DNA of 64,000 nucleotides, taken from Cepaea nemoralis. Its lineage: Eukaryota; Mollusca; Gastropoda; Stylommatophora; Helicidae. The notes under the pieces were generated by a model. The model was not told the origin of the DNA and did not search any database. It was given only the letters and a program-made list of their open reading frames with translations. The DNA lies in contig JACEFZ010002092.1 in NCBI GenBank assembly GCA_014155875.1, positions 186,001 to 250,000 of the forward strand, written 5' to 3'. Positions 20,085-31,430 of the stretch are shown one piece after another. The stretch's first letter is position 1, and each line of letters opens with the position of its first letter. The position numbers and the translations under genes are program-made.

Positions 20085-20235
20085 AGGCAAGTTAACCTTT
20101 ATAAATATCTAGGCTACACAGTGACATTCGATGGAAGATGTGACACAGTGACATTCGATGGAAGATGTGACACAGATGGCTGGTTGGTTGGTTGGCTAGT
20201 TGGTTGGTTGGCTAGTTGGTTGGTTGGATGATTGT
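20085..20235 (+). repeat. LINE-B scrap with 27-bp duplication, then GGTTGGTT repeat
   Basis: 'NLYKYLGYTVTFDGRC' echoes the LINE-B 'NRFNYLGTVITSDGRC'. GTGACATTCGATGGAAGATG is duplicated in tandem (20119-20172). A TTGGTTGGTTGGCTAG low-complexity tract ends at 20229. Confidence 0.6.
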
Positions 20236-20332
20236 GAATCCTCTGGAAGTCTGAATTTTAATTAAGTCTGATACATTGAGCATCATTTCACCCAAACCTC
20301 GGAAGTGTCTGGCATCTATTGGTGTTATGTTG

Positions 20333-20337
<5 letters not shown>

Positions 20338-20397
<60 letters not shown>

Positions 20398-20530
20398 ATA
20401 TATATATAAACACACACGTGCGCGCGCGAGAGAGAGAGAGAGGGTGAAAGGAAGCAGAGGGATGGAGGGAGGGAAAGAAAGAGAGAGGCAGGGGGAAGAG
20501 AGAGAGTGTAGGGAGGAAGGAGAGAGGGGC
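20338..20530. repeat. (TG)n(TA)n(CA)n and GA-rich microsatellite
   Basis: Alternating TA from 20346 to 20408, then ACACACGTGCGCGCG and (GA)n to about 20440, then purine-rich sequence. A short (CA)n also lies at 20702-20727. Open frames here are artefacts of the repeat. Confidence 0.95.
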
Positions 20531-21100
20531 ATGGGCATGAACCTTGGGTTAATATATAATAATCCGGTCTCAAATGTTAATATGCAGAACATCCCCAGGA
20601 CATTTGTGGGACCATACAAAGACATTGTAACAGCTGTAAAAACATGCAAGTCTCTAATGGCATGGTCATGTGACAAGATCAACTTGGTTTTACAATATTA
20701 TACACACACACACACACACACACACAAATTAGGATCCCCATCAATGATACTTAGTTGGTGCACAGAGCTGAGAGCATCCTAGTGTGGTTTCAGGAGGAGG
20801 TTGGATCTCTAATTTGATATTGTCAAGTGCAGTAAAGATGGTTCTTGAATCGAATTCATGAATCCATTATTTCCCTTCTCTGAGTGTCACACCATGCAAT
20901 GTTATCATTGTCGTGATGTTATAGTAATTTAGTAAATCAGTATTATTATGATTATTTTACATGATTTTTTTCTGAGCCAGCAATTATTCCTCTCACCCTT
21001 TAGTTAGGCACTACGTTTTTTCGGTTGCCGAACTTTACCGGAGATATGTTGCGGTAACTTTTGTTTTCTTGTTACTGTGTCTCCGATTTAATGAAGTTTA
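20530..21100. other. Intergenic spacer downstream of PCYOX1
   Basis: Apart from the (CA)n at 20702-20727, no gene or repeat is recognised. Confidence 0.4.
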
Positions 21101-21365
21101 GAGCACTCCTGATGTTAAATTCCCCGATTATTTCAAGATCGAGTTAAAACGTACACCGATTACTTGATATAGTTTTTCCCACCTCGTTTTGCGTTGTGCA
21201 TTTCTGGCAAATCGGGAATCCTTGTTATACCGGAGAACCAGGCTGTCTATTCTAAGTGGTAAGTAAACCCGTAAATACCATTTTTATGAGACGTATTACA
21301 TTGTTATTCTATGCATTATTAGATTTAGCATCCATTTTTATGTGTATGTTGTAATTTTCGACCAT
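21100..21365 (+). repeat. Unclassified interspersed repeat shared with 48155-48380
   Basis: 'GATTATTTCAAGATCGAGTT', 'ATTACTTGATATAGTTTTTC' and 'GATTTAGCATCCATTTTTAT' recur in the same order at 48173-48364, but the two copies differ in spacing. No coding capacity. Confidence 0.6.
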
Positions 21366-21724
21366 TTAAGTTGGCAATCAATGTCACACTGAAATTATGA
21401 AGATCGCATGCTATAATGCGGTATTTCAATGGCCGGAGATGGCAGTTTTACTCCAGCTAGGAACATTTAATATTGTTATGGAGTATTCAGAGCGATTAAC
21501 ATGATAATGAATGCATGTGTACGTTCAACACCCATTATTGTATGTATGTGTAATTTTTCATCAGTCTTCAAGAACAAGATCATTGATAATTTTGCATCTT
21601 TCCAACGGGACTTCTTTTGTCAAAATGCATCTACGCAGGGCTTCGCGTTGACAAGACAGTGTGTGCCGTCACGCGCTGCGTCTGACGTCATCATAGTATG
21701 GCGTGGAGATGTACATATCTGTGT

Positions 21725-21730
21725 GTGTGA

Positions 21731-21805
<75 letters not shown>
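21725..21805. repeat. (TA)n microsatellite
   Basis: About 35 TA units. The flanking 21365-21725 and 21805-22080 hold nothing recognisable. Confidence 0.95.
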
Positions 21806-21807
<2 letters not shown>

Positions 21808-22083
21808 TGGCAGTTATCTGCCCTTTAGTTAGACAGCGACAGTGGTAATATCCCTTGGTGACAGTGTAAACAACAGTTGTGTGAGTGTGTAGGTAGGGTC
21901 ACAACAAAACCGTTTTCTTCTATATGTTCCTTTAAATTGATAAACTGACACACAAACTTTAATATCTTGGCTTAGAAATGACCTACAGACTTGAATAAGG
22001 TACCGTTGGATTTGTTATTTTCAAGAGGTATCTAACTATGCAGGCTATATTATTAAAAAGCAATTTAGAAAATGTTACTAAAG

Positions 22084-22370
22084 TGGCTACCTTTAGTGTT
22101 ATGACATATAGTAGAGCTACTTCTGCTTGTATAGTATAAACCTCTGTAGTGTTATGTTGTATATAGTAGAGCTACTTCTACGATAGTATAAACCTCTTTA
22201 GTGTTATGGTATATAGTAGAGCTATTTCTGCTTGTATAATTTAAACCTCTGTTGTATTATGGTATATAGTAAAGCTATTTCTGCTTGTATAGTGTTAACT
22301 TCTTTAGTGTTATGGTATATAGTATAGCTACATCTTCTTGTATAGTATAAACCTCTTTTGTCTTTATGTT
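22084..22370. repeat. Tandem repeat, ~60-bp units
   Basis: Around five units contain TAGTGTTATGGTATATAGTA, GAGCTACTTCTGCTTGTATA and GTATAAACCTCT with point changes. Confidence 0.85.
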
Positions 22371-22429
22371 AATGGGATAAATATTTCCCTAATGTATACA
22401 CTGATCAATCAGAAAGATCTTTTGTATTC

Positions 22430-22738
22430 CTTTAACTGTAGTTATTCTGATCTTTGTTGAGCATATATGTAACTTGGCAATAAAGAAATTCTTCTTTTGT
22501 TCCAATAAGCAATGTTGTTCTAATCTATGTTGAGCACAGCTATAAAGGAATTCTATATTTGTTCCTATAAGCGATGTTTTAATCTATGTTGAGCACATAA
22601 ATAACTAAAGTGGTAGAGGAATTCTACTAGTTTTCCTACAACCGAAGATATATTGACTTATGTTAATCAGATAAATAACTTGGCAATAAAGAAACTCTAC
22701 TAATGTTCCTGTAAATGATGTTATTCTAATCTATCTTG

Positions 22739-22740
<2 letters not shown>
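22430..22740. repeat. Tandem repeat, ~70-bp units
   Basis: Around four diverged units contain TCTAATCTATGTTGAGCACA, AACTTGGCAATAAAGAAATT and TTCCTATAAGCGATGTT. It sits directly between the ~60-bp array and a (TA)n tract. Confidence 0.85.
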
Positions 22741-22827
<87 letters not shown>

Positions 22828-22860
22828 GTGTGTGTATGTGTTTGTGTGTGTGTTTGTGAG
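22740..22860. repeat. (TA)n then (TG)n microsatellite
   Basis: TA from 22742 to 22826, followed by TGTGTGTATGTGTTTGTG. Confidence 0.95.
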
Positions 22861-23076
22861 CGTGTGCAATATAAATATGCCACATAAAAGAATGTTATAT
22901 AGGGACAAGAGATGGAGGATGATGAAGAAGAAATATATCTGAGTGTTTGGTTTCAGGGCATTAGAAAATAAAGTGGCAAGGCACTTGAAGATGATGAAGA
23001 AGAAGGAAGAGGAGGTATTTATAAAAATATAGACCATAAAGAAATAACTGATTATGGTGACGGCTTCTACTAGGAT

Positions 23077-23160
23077 TTCTCATCTCATCTCATCATGTTC
23101 CTCTTGTACCTTACGGTGTCTAGGTGAAGTATAAACAGCGGGCGAGTGCCCACTTATGGG
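23077..23160 (-). mobile_element. LINE-C 3'-tail fragment
   Basis: About 84 bp matching only the extreme LINE-C end: on the minus strand 'GCCCGCTGTTTATACTTCAC', then GGTACAAGAGGAACATGATG and a (GATGA)n tail at 23080-23096. A severely 5'-truncated insertion. Confidence 0.8.
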
Positions 23161-23524
23161 CTACCAGGATTTTAACGAAAATATTTACAAACAATATTGT
23201 AGGTTCCTTAATTACATAAGACACCATAAGGTTACATTCAGTAAGTTAGAATTTCTAATTGGACCTGTAGTAGTGCATCTGCTCAGCTGCCAAAGACATG
23301 GATAACATTTTTGTACTATTTATTATTTATCTTTTTGTTTTTGTGCTTAGTATTATAAACACTTCTGTACTCTATTTTTAATGAGTACCTGTTATGGCTC
23401 TTAATTATGTTTGTATTTCACTTATTTGACTTTCTGTCTTTTTTTTCCCCCTATTAACTTGCAGTTGCATTTGGGGGAGGGGGGGGGGGGGTGTTCATTT
23501 TTATGTAATAGATTTCTTATTAGT

Positions 23525-23955
23525 TAATGCAATGGTGAGAAACTATTTTTCTGCCAAGGGCCATTTGGATATTTACTAACATCATTTGTGGCCCATACAA
23601 AATTATCAACTTAATGATGTTTCTTCTATATTTGATCAAACATTTAATTAACTCACCCCTACTGTGATGGCTGGAATTGCTTCTCTTTGGTGGGGTTCTT
23701 CTATTAGCTGGTATTGATGATGTTGCTACTGGTAACTAGCTGGTATTGATGCTGTTGCTACTGGCAACTGCTTTTCCAGGTTTGTGTTGGCTACTCTGGA
23801 GCCCAGTTGACTCATTGCAATAGTAAGTTTTGAAAAGAACTGCTCGCAGTAGTAATTTTTAAACACAGATGCATATTTCATTACATGTCTCCTCAAAGTG
23901 GGAAATTCAAAAATATATTTTGGGGCATAAATAGTTTGATTGTGTAGATTCAACC
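23525..23955 (-). mobile_element. hAT relic, transposase C terminus (ZBED5/GTF2IRD2-like)
   Basis: The minus strand at 23953-23700 reads 'FPTLRRHVMKYASVFKNYY', 'CEQFFSKLTIAMSQLGSRVA' and 'TNLEKQLPVATASIP'. This resembles the C-terminal dimerisation segment of hAT transposases of the ZBED5/GTF2IRD2 type. The left edge has AATGGTGAGAAACTATTTTT near 23530, reminiscent of a hAT terminal repeat. The rest of the transposase is absent. 23160-23525 holds only a poly-G tract. Confidence 0.6.
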
Positions 23956-26214
23956 TATGTGACTATTTACTTACTGGCAATATATGATTGACTCTGCTAA
24001 TAATCTGCACATTCCCAATATCTGTTATATTGTTGGATACAGTATGTTATTTCAGCATTCTTTTTCCACCACATATTTGTATGATAGCTTTGACTTATGG
24101 GGATCTTCATACTGCTCGTAGAGAAACTAAGAAGTATAAACGGACTGACCCAAATGGATATAGACCCCGCAATGTTAATGGACTACGAGATAGATTAGCA
24201 ACTCAAAAAATAGGCACAATGAACGTCTGCGGTTTTAATAGTAAAGAAGAAGAACTTATAGAAACAATGGAAGAGAGGAAAATTGGACTGATGGGAATAG
24301 CGGACACCAGAATAAAAGGGGAAGGATGCAAGGAGATCACCCAAGCTTACACGTTTGTCTACTCTGGAGTGGAACAGCAAGAAAGGGCAAGACATGGTGT
24401 AAGAATAGTCACTGAGCCACGGCTAGCAAGAGGAATACTAGAAGTAAAATATATATAAGAAAGAATCATAACAGTGAGAATAAAAGAACAAACAATGACA
24501 ACATATGTACAAATATACGCACCATGTAATACAAACAATAATGAGCAAGAATGCGAGGAATTCTACGATGACATCCATGACGTGCTAAATAAAATAGATA
24601 AGCAGGACAATATCATAGTTATGGGACACTTCAATGCAAGACTAGGACACAACAGAGCGTGCATAGAAATACATCTTGAAGCATTTGGAGACCAACCTTA
24701 TGAAAGAAATGATAACGGAAGTAGACTGATCGAGTTATGCAGCCAACACGACCTCTATATAAGTTACAAACACATTCTATAAACACAAAGACTCACAAAT
24801 ATACATTTGATATAAATAGAACGATCTAGAAACTAAAAGCCAAATTGATTTTATATTAACAAGAAATAACAAAAAGAGAAATATACTAGATGCAAGAGCT
24901 GTGCCCAACTTAAGTATAAACAGAGACCACAAAGCATTCGTTGCCACAATAAGAACCATCAGTAGAAGAAAGCAAAGACCAGGAAAATACATGCCATGCA
25001 AATCAGTAAACTTAAAAAACATCAAAGACGAGGCTGTGAGGGAAAATGAGAAAGAACTAACTGAAATCTTTGTAAAATTACCTATAGAAAGAAAGACAGT
25101 GGAAGAAGAATAAGATATGCTCAAATCAGGCATTTTAAATACTGCAAAAATAACATGTGAAACCACGAAAAAATGCAAAACACGGATAAAGAAAATAACA
25201 AGTTATTGGAATGCAGAAGTAAAGAAAGCTGTAAATGACAAAAAGGAAAAATATAAAATGTGGTCGAAGAGCAAACAGGAATTCGATTACATAGAATAGC
25301 GAGAAAACATGAATAGAATAGTAAAGAGATATTTTAAAAAAAAAGACTGGGAGGGGTGTGGGGAAACCCTAAATAAAAATTACAAGGAGGCAGCTAGAAA
25401 CTTCTACAAAAAGATAAGTGCAATGAGAACCAGAGGAGAACCCTTTGGCCCAACTGCAATAATTAACAGCGAAAATGGAGAACCAATAAGTGAACAAACA
25501 CAAATCCTAATAAGATGGAAACAGTGCTTGAACAACTCAACATCCCATCAGATGTCACAGGAATTCAAGAAACCGACACAGATGCCACCGAAGAACTAGA
25601 AACAGACATACTGAAAGAAGAAATTATAGAAGCCGTCAGATTAGCCCCAATGAACAAAAATCACCAGGACAAGATGAAATACCAAATGAACTAATTAAAG
25701 CAGCAAGAGAAGTAGGAACAGCATGGCTATATAGACTATTCAACCATGTTTGGATAGAACAACATACACCACGAGCAGTGTTGCCATCTCCCTTTGATGA
25801 AAAAGCACCAAAATCGACCCTAAAAAGCACCAAATTTTTTTAGGGAGCACCAAAAAAAAAGCACCAACTGTTTTTATTACAAATGTAACAAGGTAGCACA
25901 GTATAATTTATTATTATCACTTCATATTACAATGAAGTTTATTCCAGATCCGCCAATTCCCAATCAGAACTACTTTCGAACCAAAAAAGCACCACATTGC
26001 AATATTATTTTTTGGGGAAATCACTAAAACAAGCCCTGGCGGTATTCATTCAAAATGTTATAAAGTAGCACATTATAATTTATTATTATCACTGAATATT
26101 AGAATGAAGTTTATTCCAGATCTGCCAAATCCCAGTCAAACAACTCCTCTTCAGTTTCTGTAGCTATTTCCTGTTGTGTTTGCTCCTGTGTTGATGAGGA
26201 TGATTGAAAGAAAC

Positions 26215-26826
26215 ATGTATATGCCTCCTGTGATCCAATTTTTCGCAGAATATCCTTAGGTAGTTTATAATCATGACAGCATTTGCCATATCTTTTCATT
26301 CCATATCTAATAGTCAAAACAGCTGTCAAACTCTTTATGCTAAGTCTATTCCGCAATTTTGATTTTATAACTCCCATCTGACTGAAAATACGCTCCACAT
26401 CCGCATTAGAATGAGGTAAAAAGAGCAGTTAAAGCTAAATCTGTGAGATCTTGGAAAGGATTTTCACCGGTGGCATCCCTGTATGAGGCTATTTCTGCCC
26501 ACAGTTCAAGTGTGTCAGAGGTCTGTGTCCACTGCATATGATGAAGTTTTCTCCACTGGAAATCGATGCGGGTGAGAATAGCTGCATCTTCTACAAACAT
26601 TTTAGCAAGATCCAATATACAGGGCTTCATTGGCTGTAGACATTCACTTCCACTAAGACATGACATGGACTGCAACACTCGAACGTTATCGGGTGTACGT
26701 AAACGCAGCTGTGTCAATAGCTCTATTAAAAACTGGATGCACCTTCCACGAATTTCTTTCTCATCGGGAAATTTGTAGTCTGCTATTTCTTTCTCAAACT
26801 CATAACCTAGATTGGGATTAGGATCT
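26215..26826 (-). repeat. Direct repeat, left copy (hAT transposase C-terminal part)
   Basis: About 612 bp nearly identical to 28998-29616. Only three differences were seen in the ~598-bp core: a 2-nt deletion near 26425 that shifts the frame, and two substitutions. It starts at ATGTATATGC and ends GGATTAGGATCT. The pair brackets the RTE-A copy exactly. Confidence 0.9.
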
Positions 26827-28997
26827 GTTGTTGTTTGTCCATCAAGAATGATGATGACCATTCGTTTCATCCAGTGGGGTTGAAGATGTGGAGCCGTGGG
26901 TTCTAAGATGGCTGATAAGGCCTATTTTGGCTTGAAATGTTCTTTGACAATGTGGGCAAAGAATGCTTGACGTCTCTGGAGGAGGATTTCCTGCAGTGGT
27001 TTTTCTGTCCTGCCTTTTCTTCACAGCTCTTGCAGTCCTGGTTGCCTCACATATGACTGCACCTTTGCGCAATGATGCACGCCACGAATTTCGGTCTCTG
27101 GCTGCAGCCTCCCAGGTGTCATGCTGAATTCCAAAAGCATTCAGTGAAATTTTCAGAGTGTCTTTAAAACGTTTCCTCTGGCCACCTTGGGAGCGTTTAC
27201 CACAACGCAGTTCGCTGTAAAAAATTCGTTTAGGGAGCCTGTGATCTGGCATGCGAGTCAAGTGACCAGCCCAGCGAATCTGATTCTTCATCAGTAGAGT
27301 GTGGATACTGGGCATGGATGCTCTTTCTAGGACTTCAGTGTCTGGAATCTTGTCTTGCCATTTAATCTTCAGTAGCTTCCTTAGGCAGACTGTGTGGAAG
27401 TGGTTTAATTTCCTAGCGTGTCGCTGATAAACAGTCCAGGTTTCACAAGCATATAGCAGTGTGGATAATACAACTGCTTTGTAGACTTTTAGCTTTGTTT
27501 GCAGGCTTATTCCAGTTCTGTCCCATACATTCTTGTACAGTCTGCCAAAGGCTGCACTGGCCTTGGAGATTCTTGCATTCACTTCGTCATCGATTGTGGC
27601 AGCTTGTGACACGGTGCTGCCAAGATAGGTGAATTTGTCCACAACACTTAGTCTATGATCATTCACTTTGATATTTGGCACAGTGTGATTATTCCCTGGA
27701 GCTGGCTGGTACATAACTACAGTCTTCTCCAAGTTGATATTGAGCCCAAAGTTGGCACAAGCATGTGAGAAAGCTGAAACATTATGTTGCATGTCCGTCT
27801 CTGAGTTGGCGTATAGAGCGCAATCATCAGCAAACAGGAGCTCTCTGACGGTGCCGCTGTTAATTTTGGTTTTAGCTTTCAGCCTTCTGAGATTGAATAA
27901 CTTTCCATCCATACGGTAGTTGATGTCTATTCCAATGTCGTCGTTCTCGAAGGCATTCATCAACATGGCTGAAAACATGAGGCTGAACAGTGTTGGTGCC
28001 AGGACACATCCTTGCTTCACTCCATTGGTGACAGGAAAGGGTTCAGACAGTTCACCATTTTCCTGTACTCTTGCCTGCATGCCGTCATGAAATAGCCGCA
28101 CTATTTGGACAAACTTTCGTGGACAGCCATATTTTGCCATAATCTTCCACAGTCCTTCTCTGCTGACTGTATCAAAAGCCTTGGTAAGGTCAATGAAAGT
28201 GGAGAACATTTCGCAGTTCTGTTCCTGACATTTCTCTTGCAGCTGCCTTGCAGCGAAAATCATGTCAACAGTTCCATGTTCTTTTCTGAAGCCACATTGA
28301 CTCTCAGGAAGAAGACCTTGATCGAGATGGGCTGTGAGGCGATTGAGAAGAATTCTGGCGAGTATCTTCCCTGCAATTGAAAGCAAGGAGATGCCTCGGT
28401 GGTTGTCACAGGATTGGCGGTTTCCTTTACGTTTGTAAAGGTGGACTATTGACGCGTCCTTAAAATCTTGTGGCATGGTCTCGTTCATCCATATGTTTGT
28501 GAAGACTTGGTGAAGCTGCTCTGTTAGGACCGGCCCACCTGCCTTGTATATCTCTGCTGGGATGGAGTCAGGACCAGGTGCCTTGCCGCTGGAGAGTTGC
28601 TGGATGGCTTTGTTTATTTTTACTATGGTTGGCAGGTCATAAAGAGTCTCATTGGTGGGAACTTGAGGAAGGCAGTTGATGGTTTCATCATCGAAGAAGG
28701 AAGTTGCATTTAAGATTTTGCCGAAATGCTCTGCCCAGCGTTGGAGGATTTCTTTCTTATCGGTGACCAATGTTCCCCCATCTGCACTGAGGAGGGGAAC
28801 TATGCCTAGTGATGAAGGACCATAGACCGCTTTCAGTGAGTCGTAGAAGTTTTTCATATCATGTCTGTCAGCAAAGCCCTGAATTTCATCAGCTTTGCTG
28901 CTCAGCCAGGAGTCCCGCATGTGCCGAAGTTTCTGCTGCACTACTCACTGAATGTTCTTGAAAGCATCTTTTTTTGATGTTGACTTTGGGTCATTCA
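26827..28997 (-). mobile_element. RTE-A LINE, 5'-truncated, RT open, inside the hAT
   Basis: A minus-strand frame of 699 codons (28941-26842) is open. RT blocks in order: 'SGKAPGPDSIPAEIYK', 'FIDLTKAFDTVSR', 'NGVKQGCVLAPTLFSLMFS', 'LLFADDCALYA' (FADD catalytic box), 'YLGSTVS', 'LLYACETWT' and 'RWAGHLTRMPDHRL'. Next comes 'CEATRTARAVKKR' and a C2H2 finger (CPHC...HLRTH), ending 'GHHHS'. The 3' tail is GGACAAACAACAAC. The endonuclease is missing: coding text starts at 'KSTSKKDAFKNIQ', just before a TGA. The RT would prime from nicked target DNA; without its endonuclease this copy is non-autonomous. Confidence 0.92.
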
Positions 28998-30911
28998 ATG
29001 TATATGCATATGTATATGTGATCCAATTTTTCGCAGAATATCCTTAGGTAGTTTATAATCATGACAGCATTTGCCATATCTTTTCATTCCATATCTAATA
29101 GTCAAAACAGCTGTCAAACTCTTTATGCTAAGTCTATTCCGCAATTTTGATTTTATAACTCCCATCTGACTGAAAATACGCTCCACATCCGCATTAGAAT
29201 GAGGTAAAAAGAGCACAGTTAAAGCTAAATCTGTGAGATCTTGGAAAGGATTTTCACCGGTGGCATCCCTGTATGAGGCTATTTCTGCCCACAGTCCAAG
29301 TGTGTCAGAGGTCTGTGTCCACTGCATATGATGAAGTTTTCTCCACTGGAAATCGATGCGGGTGAGAGTAGCTGCATCTTCTACAAACATTTTAGCAAGA
29401 TCCAATATACAGGGCTTCATTGGCTGTAGACATTCACTTCCACTAAGACATGACATGGACTGCAACACTCGAACGTTATCGGGTGTACGTAAACGCAGCT
29501 GTGTCAATAGCTCTATTAAAAACTGGATGCACCTTCCACGAATTTCTTTCTCATCGGGAAATTTGTAGTCTGCTATTTCTTTCTCAAACTCATAACCTAG
29601 ATTGGGATTAGGATCTATATAATCTTGAATAGCATCACTTCCTGTTATTTTTTTCCCAGGAATAGCAATCTTTGAACTGATAGAATCAATGAGCTGGACA
29701 AGATCGCTGAGTAGTTTTGTTGGATCCTGTATATCTGCTTCGAATTTCTTATTCACACTTTGAACTTCTCCGAGAATATGCTTGAGAAATATGAGATACA
29801 CATAGTTTTTCATGTCGCTAAACATAGAATGTAGAAGTTCTGCTGTATAACAGCGCTCGTTGAGTCTTGCTACATCAAAATGAGTTCTGAGATCGACCCA
29901 CTGCTGCAATATTCTGACAATGGCAGATAGAATGGACATCCATCGTGTCTGGCTTAATTAAACAATCTTTAGCGGATGTTGTCCATCATTTATTGAAGCA
30001 AAAAGCTCCCTGTACTTTGCTTGACGAAGACATGAGTGAGAAAACCAGTTATATGTTTTTCTAATCATGAACTCGATGTTCCTGGGCAGACAAGCAGCTG
30101 CAGCCTGTGACACTGCCAGCTGAAGGGAATGACATACACACCTAATTAGTACCAAATGAGGAACTTCGGATTTTAATTTTGTATATACTCCATTGTTTAC
30201 ACCTGTCATGACAGACGCATTGTCAGTGCCGAGTGCAACTAGTCTTTGCAACTCAAGTCCATTCTTGTTTAAACAATCTTTTAACGCATTGCATATTGCC
30301 TATGCGTTGCAGTCACTCAGTTCAACTAACTCTAAGTAAGTAACCACAAACTGCTTTCTTGTCTCTGAATAGTACCTAATAGCTACTCCAAGTAGCTTAG
30401 TTTCAGAAATGTCATTGCTCTCATCAATCAATAAGCTGTATTTACTTTTGCCAATATCAGCTGTCAAGTCTGTTGTGAAATATGGTGCAAGTATATTTGA
30501 AATAACTGCTCTGCACTTAGTTCTCCTAAGCTTTAAGTTCTTGCAACCTTTGCTGTCACCAAAGTGTACCTTGCAGAGTTCACTTAAATGGTCAACAACG
30601 CGAAGCGAACAATGGCCAGCTATGAACAAACTCATGCATCCTTCTGATTCTTTGACATCATCTTTCATTTTGTCAAATGCAATTGTTGTTTGCCTTTGTG
30701 TTCTGAATGGTTGTTCGGCTTTCTGATGTTTCGTTGTATTCTTGTGCCTCTCAATATTATTTAACCTGGCTGCAATTGAACATATGCAATATTTGCAAAA
30801 ACACTTAGTATTATCCCCTTCTACTTTTAACAACCATTTTTGAAATCTCGAGTCACTGAGCCACTGTTCTCTAAAATGTTGACAATATTTCTTGCTCATG
30901 GTGAAACACAA
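28995..30911 (-). pseudogene. hAT transposase with two in-frame stops
   Basis: A single minus-strand reading frame of about 639 codons from ATG 30911. N-terminal: a BED-type zinc finger (CKYC...RHKNTTKH). RNase H-like catalytic core: 'YSLLIDESNDIS' carries the first aspartate, 'ALGTDNASVMTG' the second aspartate region, and 'CVCHSLQLA' the conserved Cys/His motif. C-terminal: 'LFLPHSNADVERIFSQM', the hAT dimerisation signature. TAG at 30300-30302 and TAA at 29958-29960 interrupt the frame; readable text on both sides of each shows simple nonsense mutations. The true C terminus ('ELFDWDLADLE') is found only beyond the RTE-A insertion, at 26111-26214. It is perhaps related to the ZNF862/KIAA1586-like hAT group. 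It would cut and paste the element, but this copy cannot. Confidence 0.9.
28998..29616 (-). repeat. Direct repeat, right copy (hAT transposase C-terminal part)
   Basis: Second copy of the ~610-bp segment. It keeps the transposase frame open. The first ~20 bp differ (ATATGTATA replaces CTCC), which looks like a microhomology patch at the RTE-A 5' junction. Confidence 0.9.
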
Positions 30912-31430
30912 ATAAGCTTAAATGAAAGGATCATGTAGACACCACAAAATTATGAACTCGATTACAAGCTAATGTATTGTGGTTTGGACTTGTCTGCAAA
31001 ATGGCGTTCGCTTTCAGCTAAATCGTATTAAAAGGAGTTAAATTAGTTGAATATTGCGCGGTAACGTACTAAGACTGTTTTAGTCCCTCGCTTCAGTTCA
31101 AATAGGCTTTTTAGTGTTCCCAAAATGATTTTTAAAGTAATTTTTACCCACCCAAAAAAAGCACCCAAAAAAATTTTGTGAAGCACTAAATTTACGCGGC
31201 CGCGCTAAAAGGAAAATGTTCGCACTAACTGACTTGAAAAAGCACTAAATTTAGCGCGAAAAGTACTAAAATGGCAACACTGACCACGAGACTGGGGAAA
31301 CGCCATAATTATCCCAATTATGAAAAACAAAGCAGCAAAAGAGACTGCACACAATACAGAGGCATTTCACTGTTGAGTTATAATGGAAAAATATTTTGCA
31401 AAATTCTTGAGAACAGGTTACGAACCACAA

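Larger units (their letters stand above)
25776..31282 (-). mobile_element. hAT DNA transposon, 5.5 kb, complete ends
   Basis: Inserted in LINE-C with 8-bp target duplications ACCACGAG (25768-25775 and 31283-31290), the hAT signature. Perfect 12-bp terminal inverted repeats: CAGTGTTGCCAT at 25776-25787 and its complement at 31271-31282. Both subterminal regions carry repeated AAAGCACYAAA/AAAAAGCACC motifs (about 25805-25865 and 31150-31265), likely transposase-binding sites. It encodes one transposase on the minus strand, is broken by two in-frame stops, and contains a nested RTE-A copy (26827 to about 28997). A ~180-bp tandem duplication spans 25870-26145. Confidence 0.95.

Noticed and set aside
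20276..20782. 168-codon open frame across a microsatellite
   Set aside because: Dominated by (TA)n, (GA)n and (CA)n translations.
21683..21690. TGACGTCA as a CRE promoter element
   Set aside because: A single 8-mer with no nearby exon or other promoter signals.
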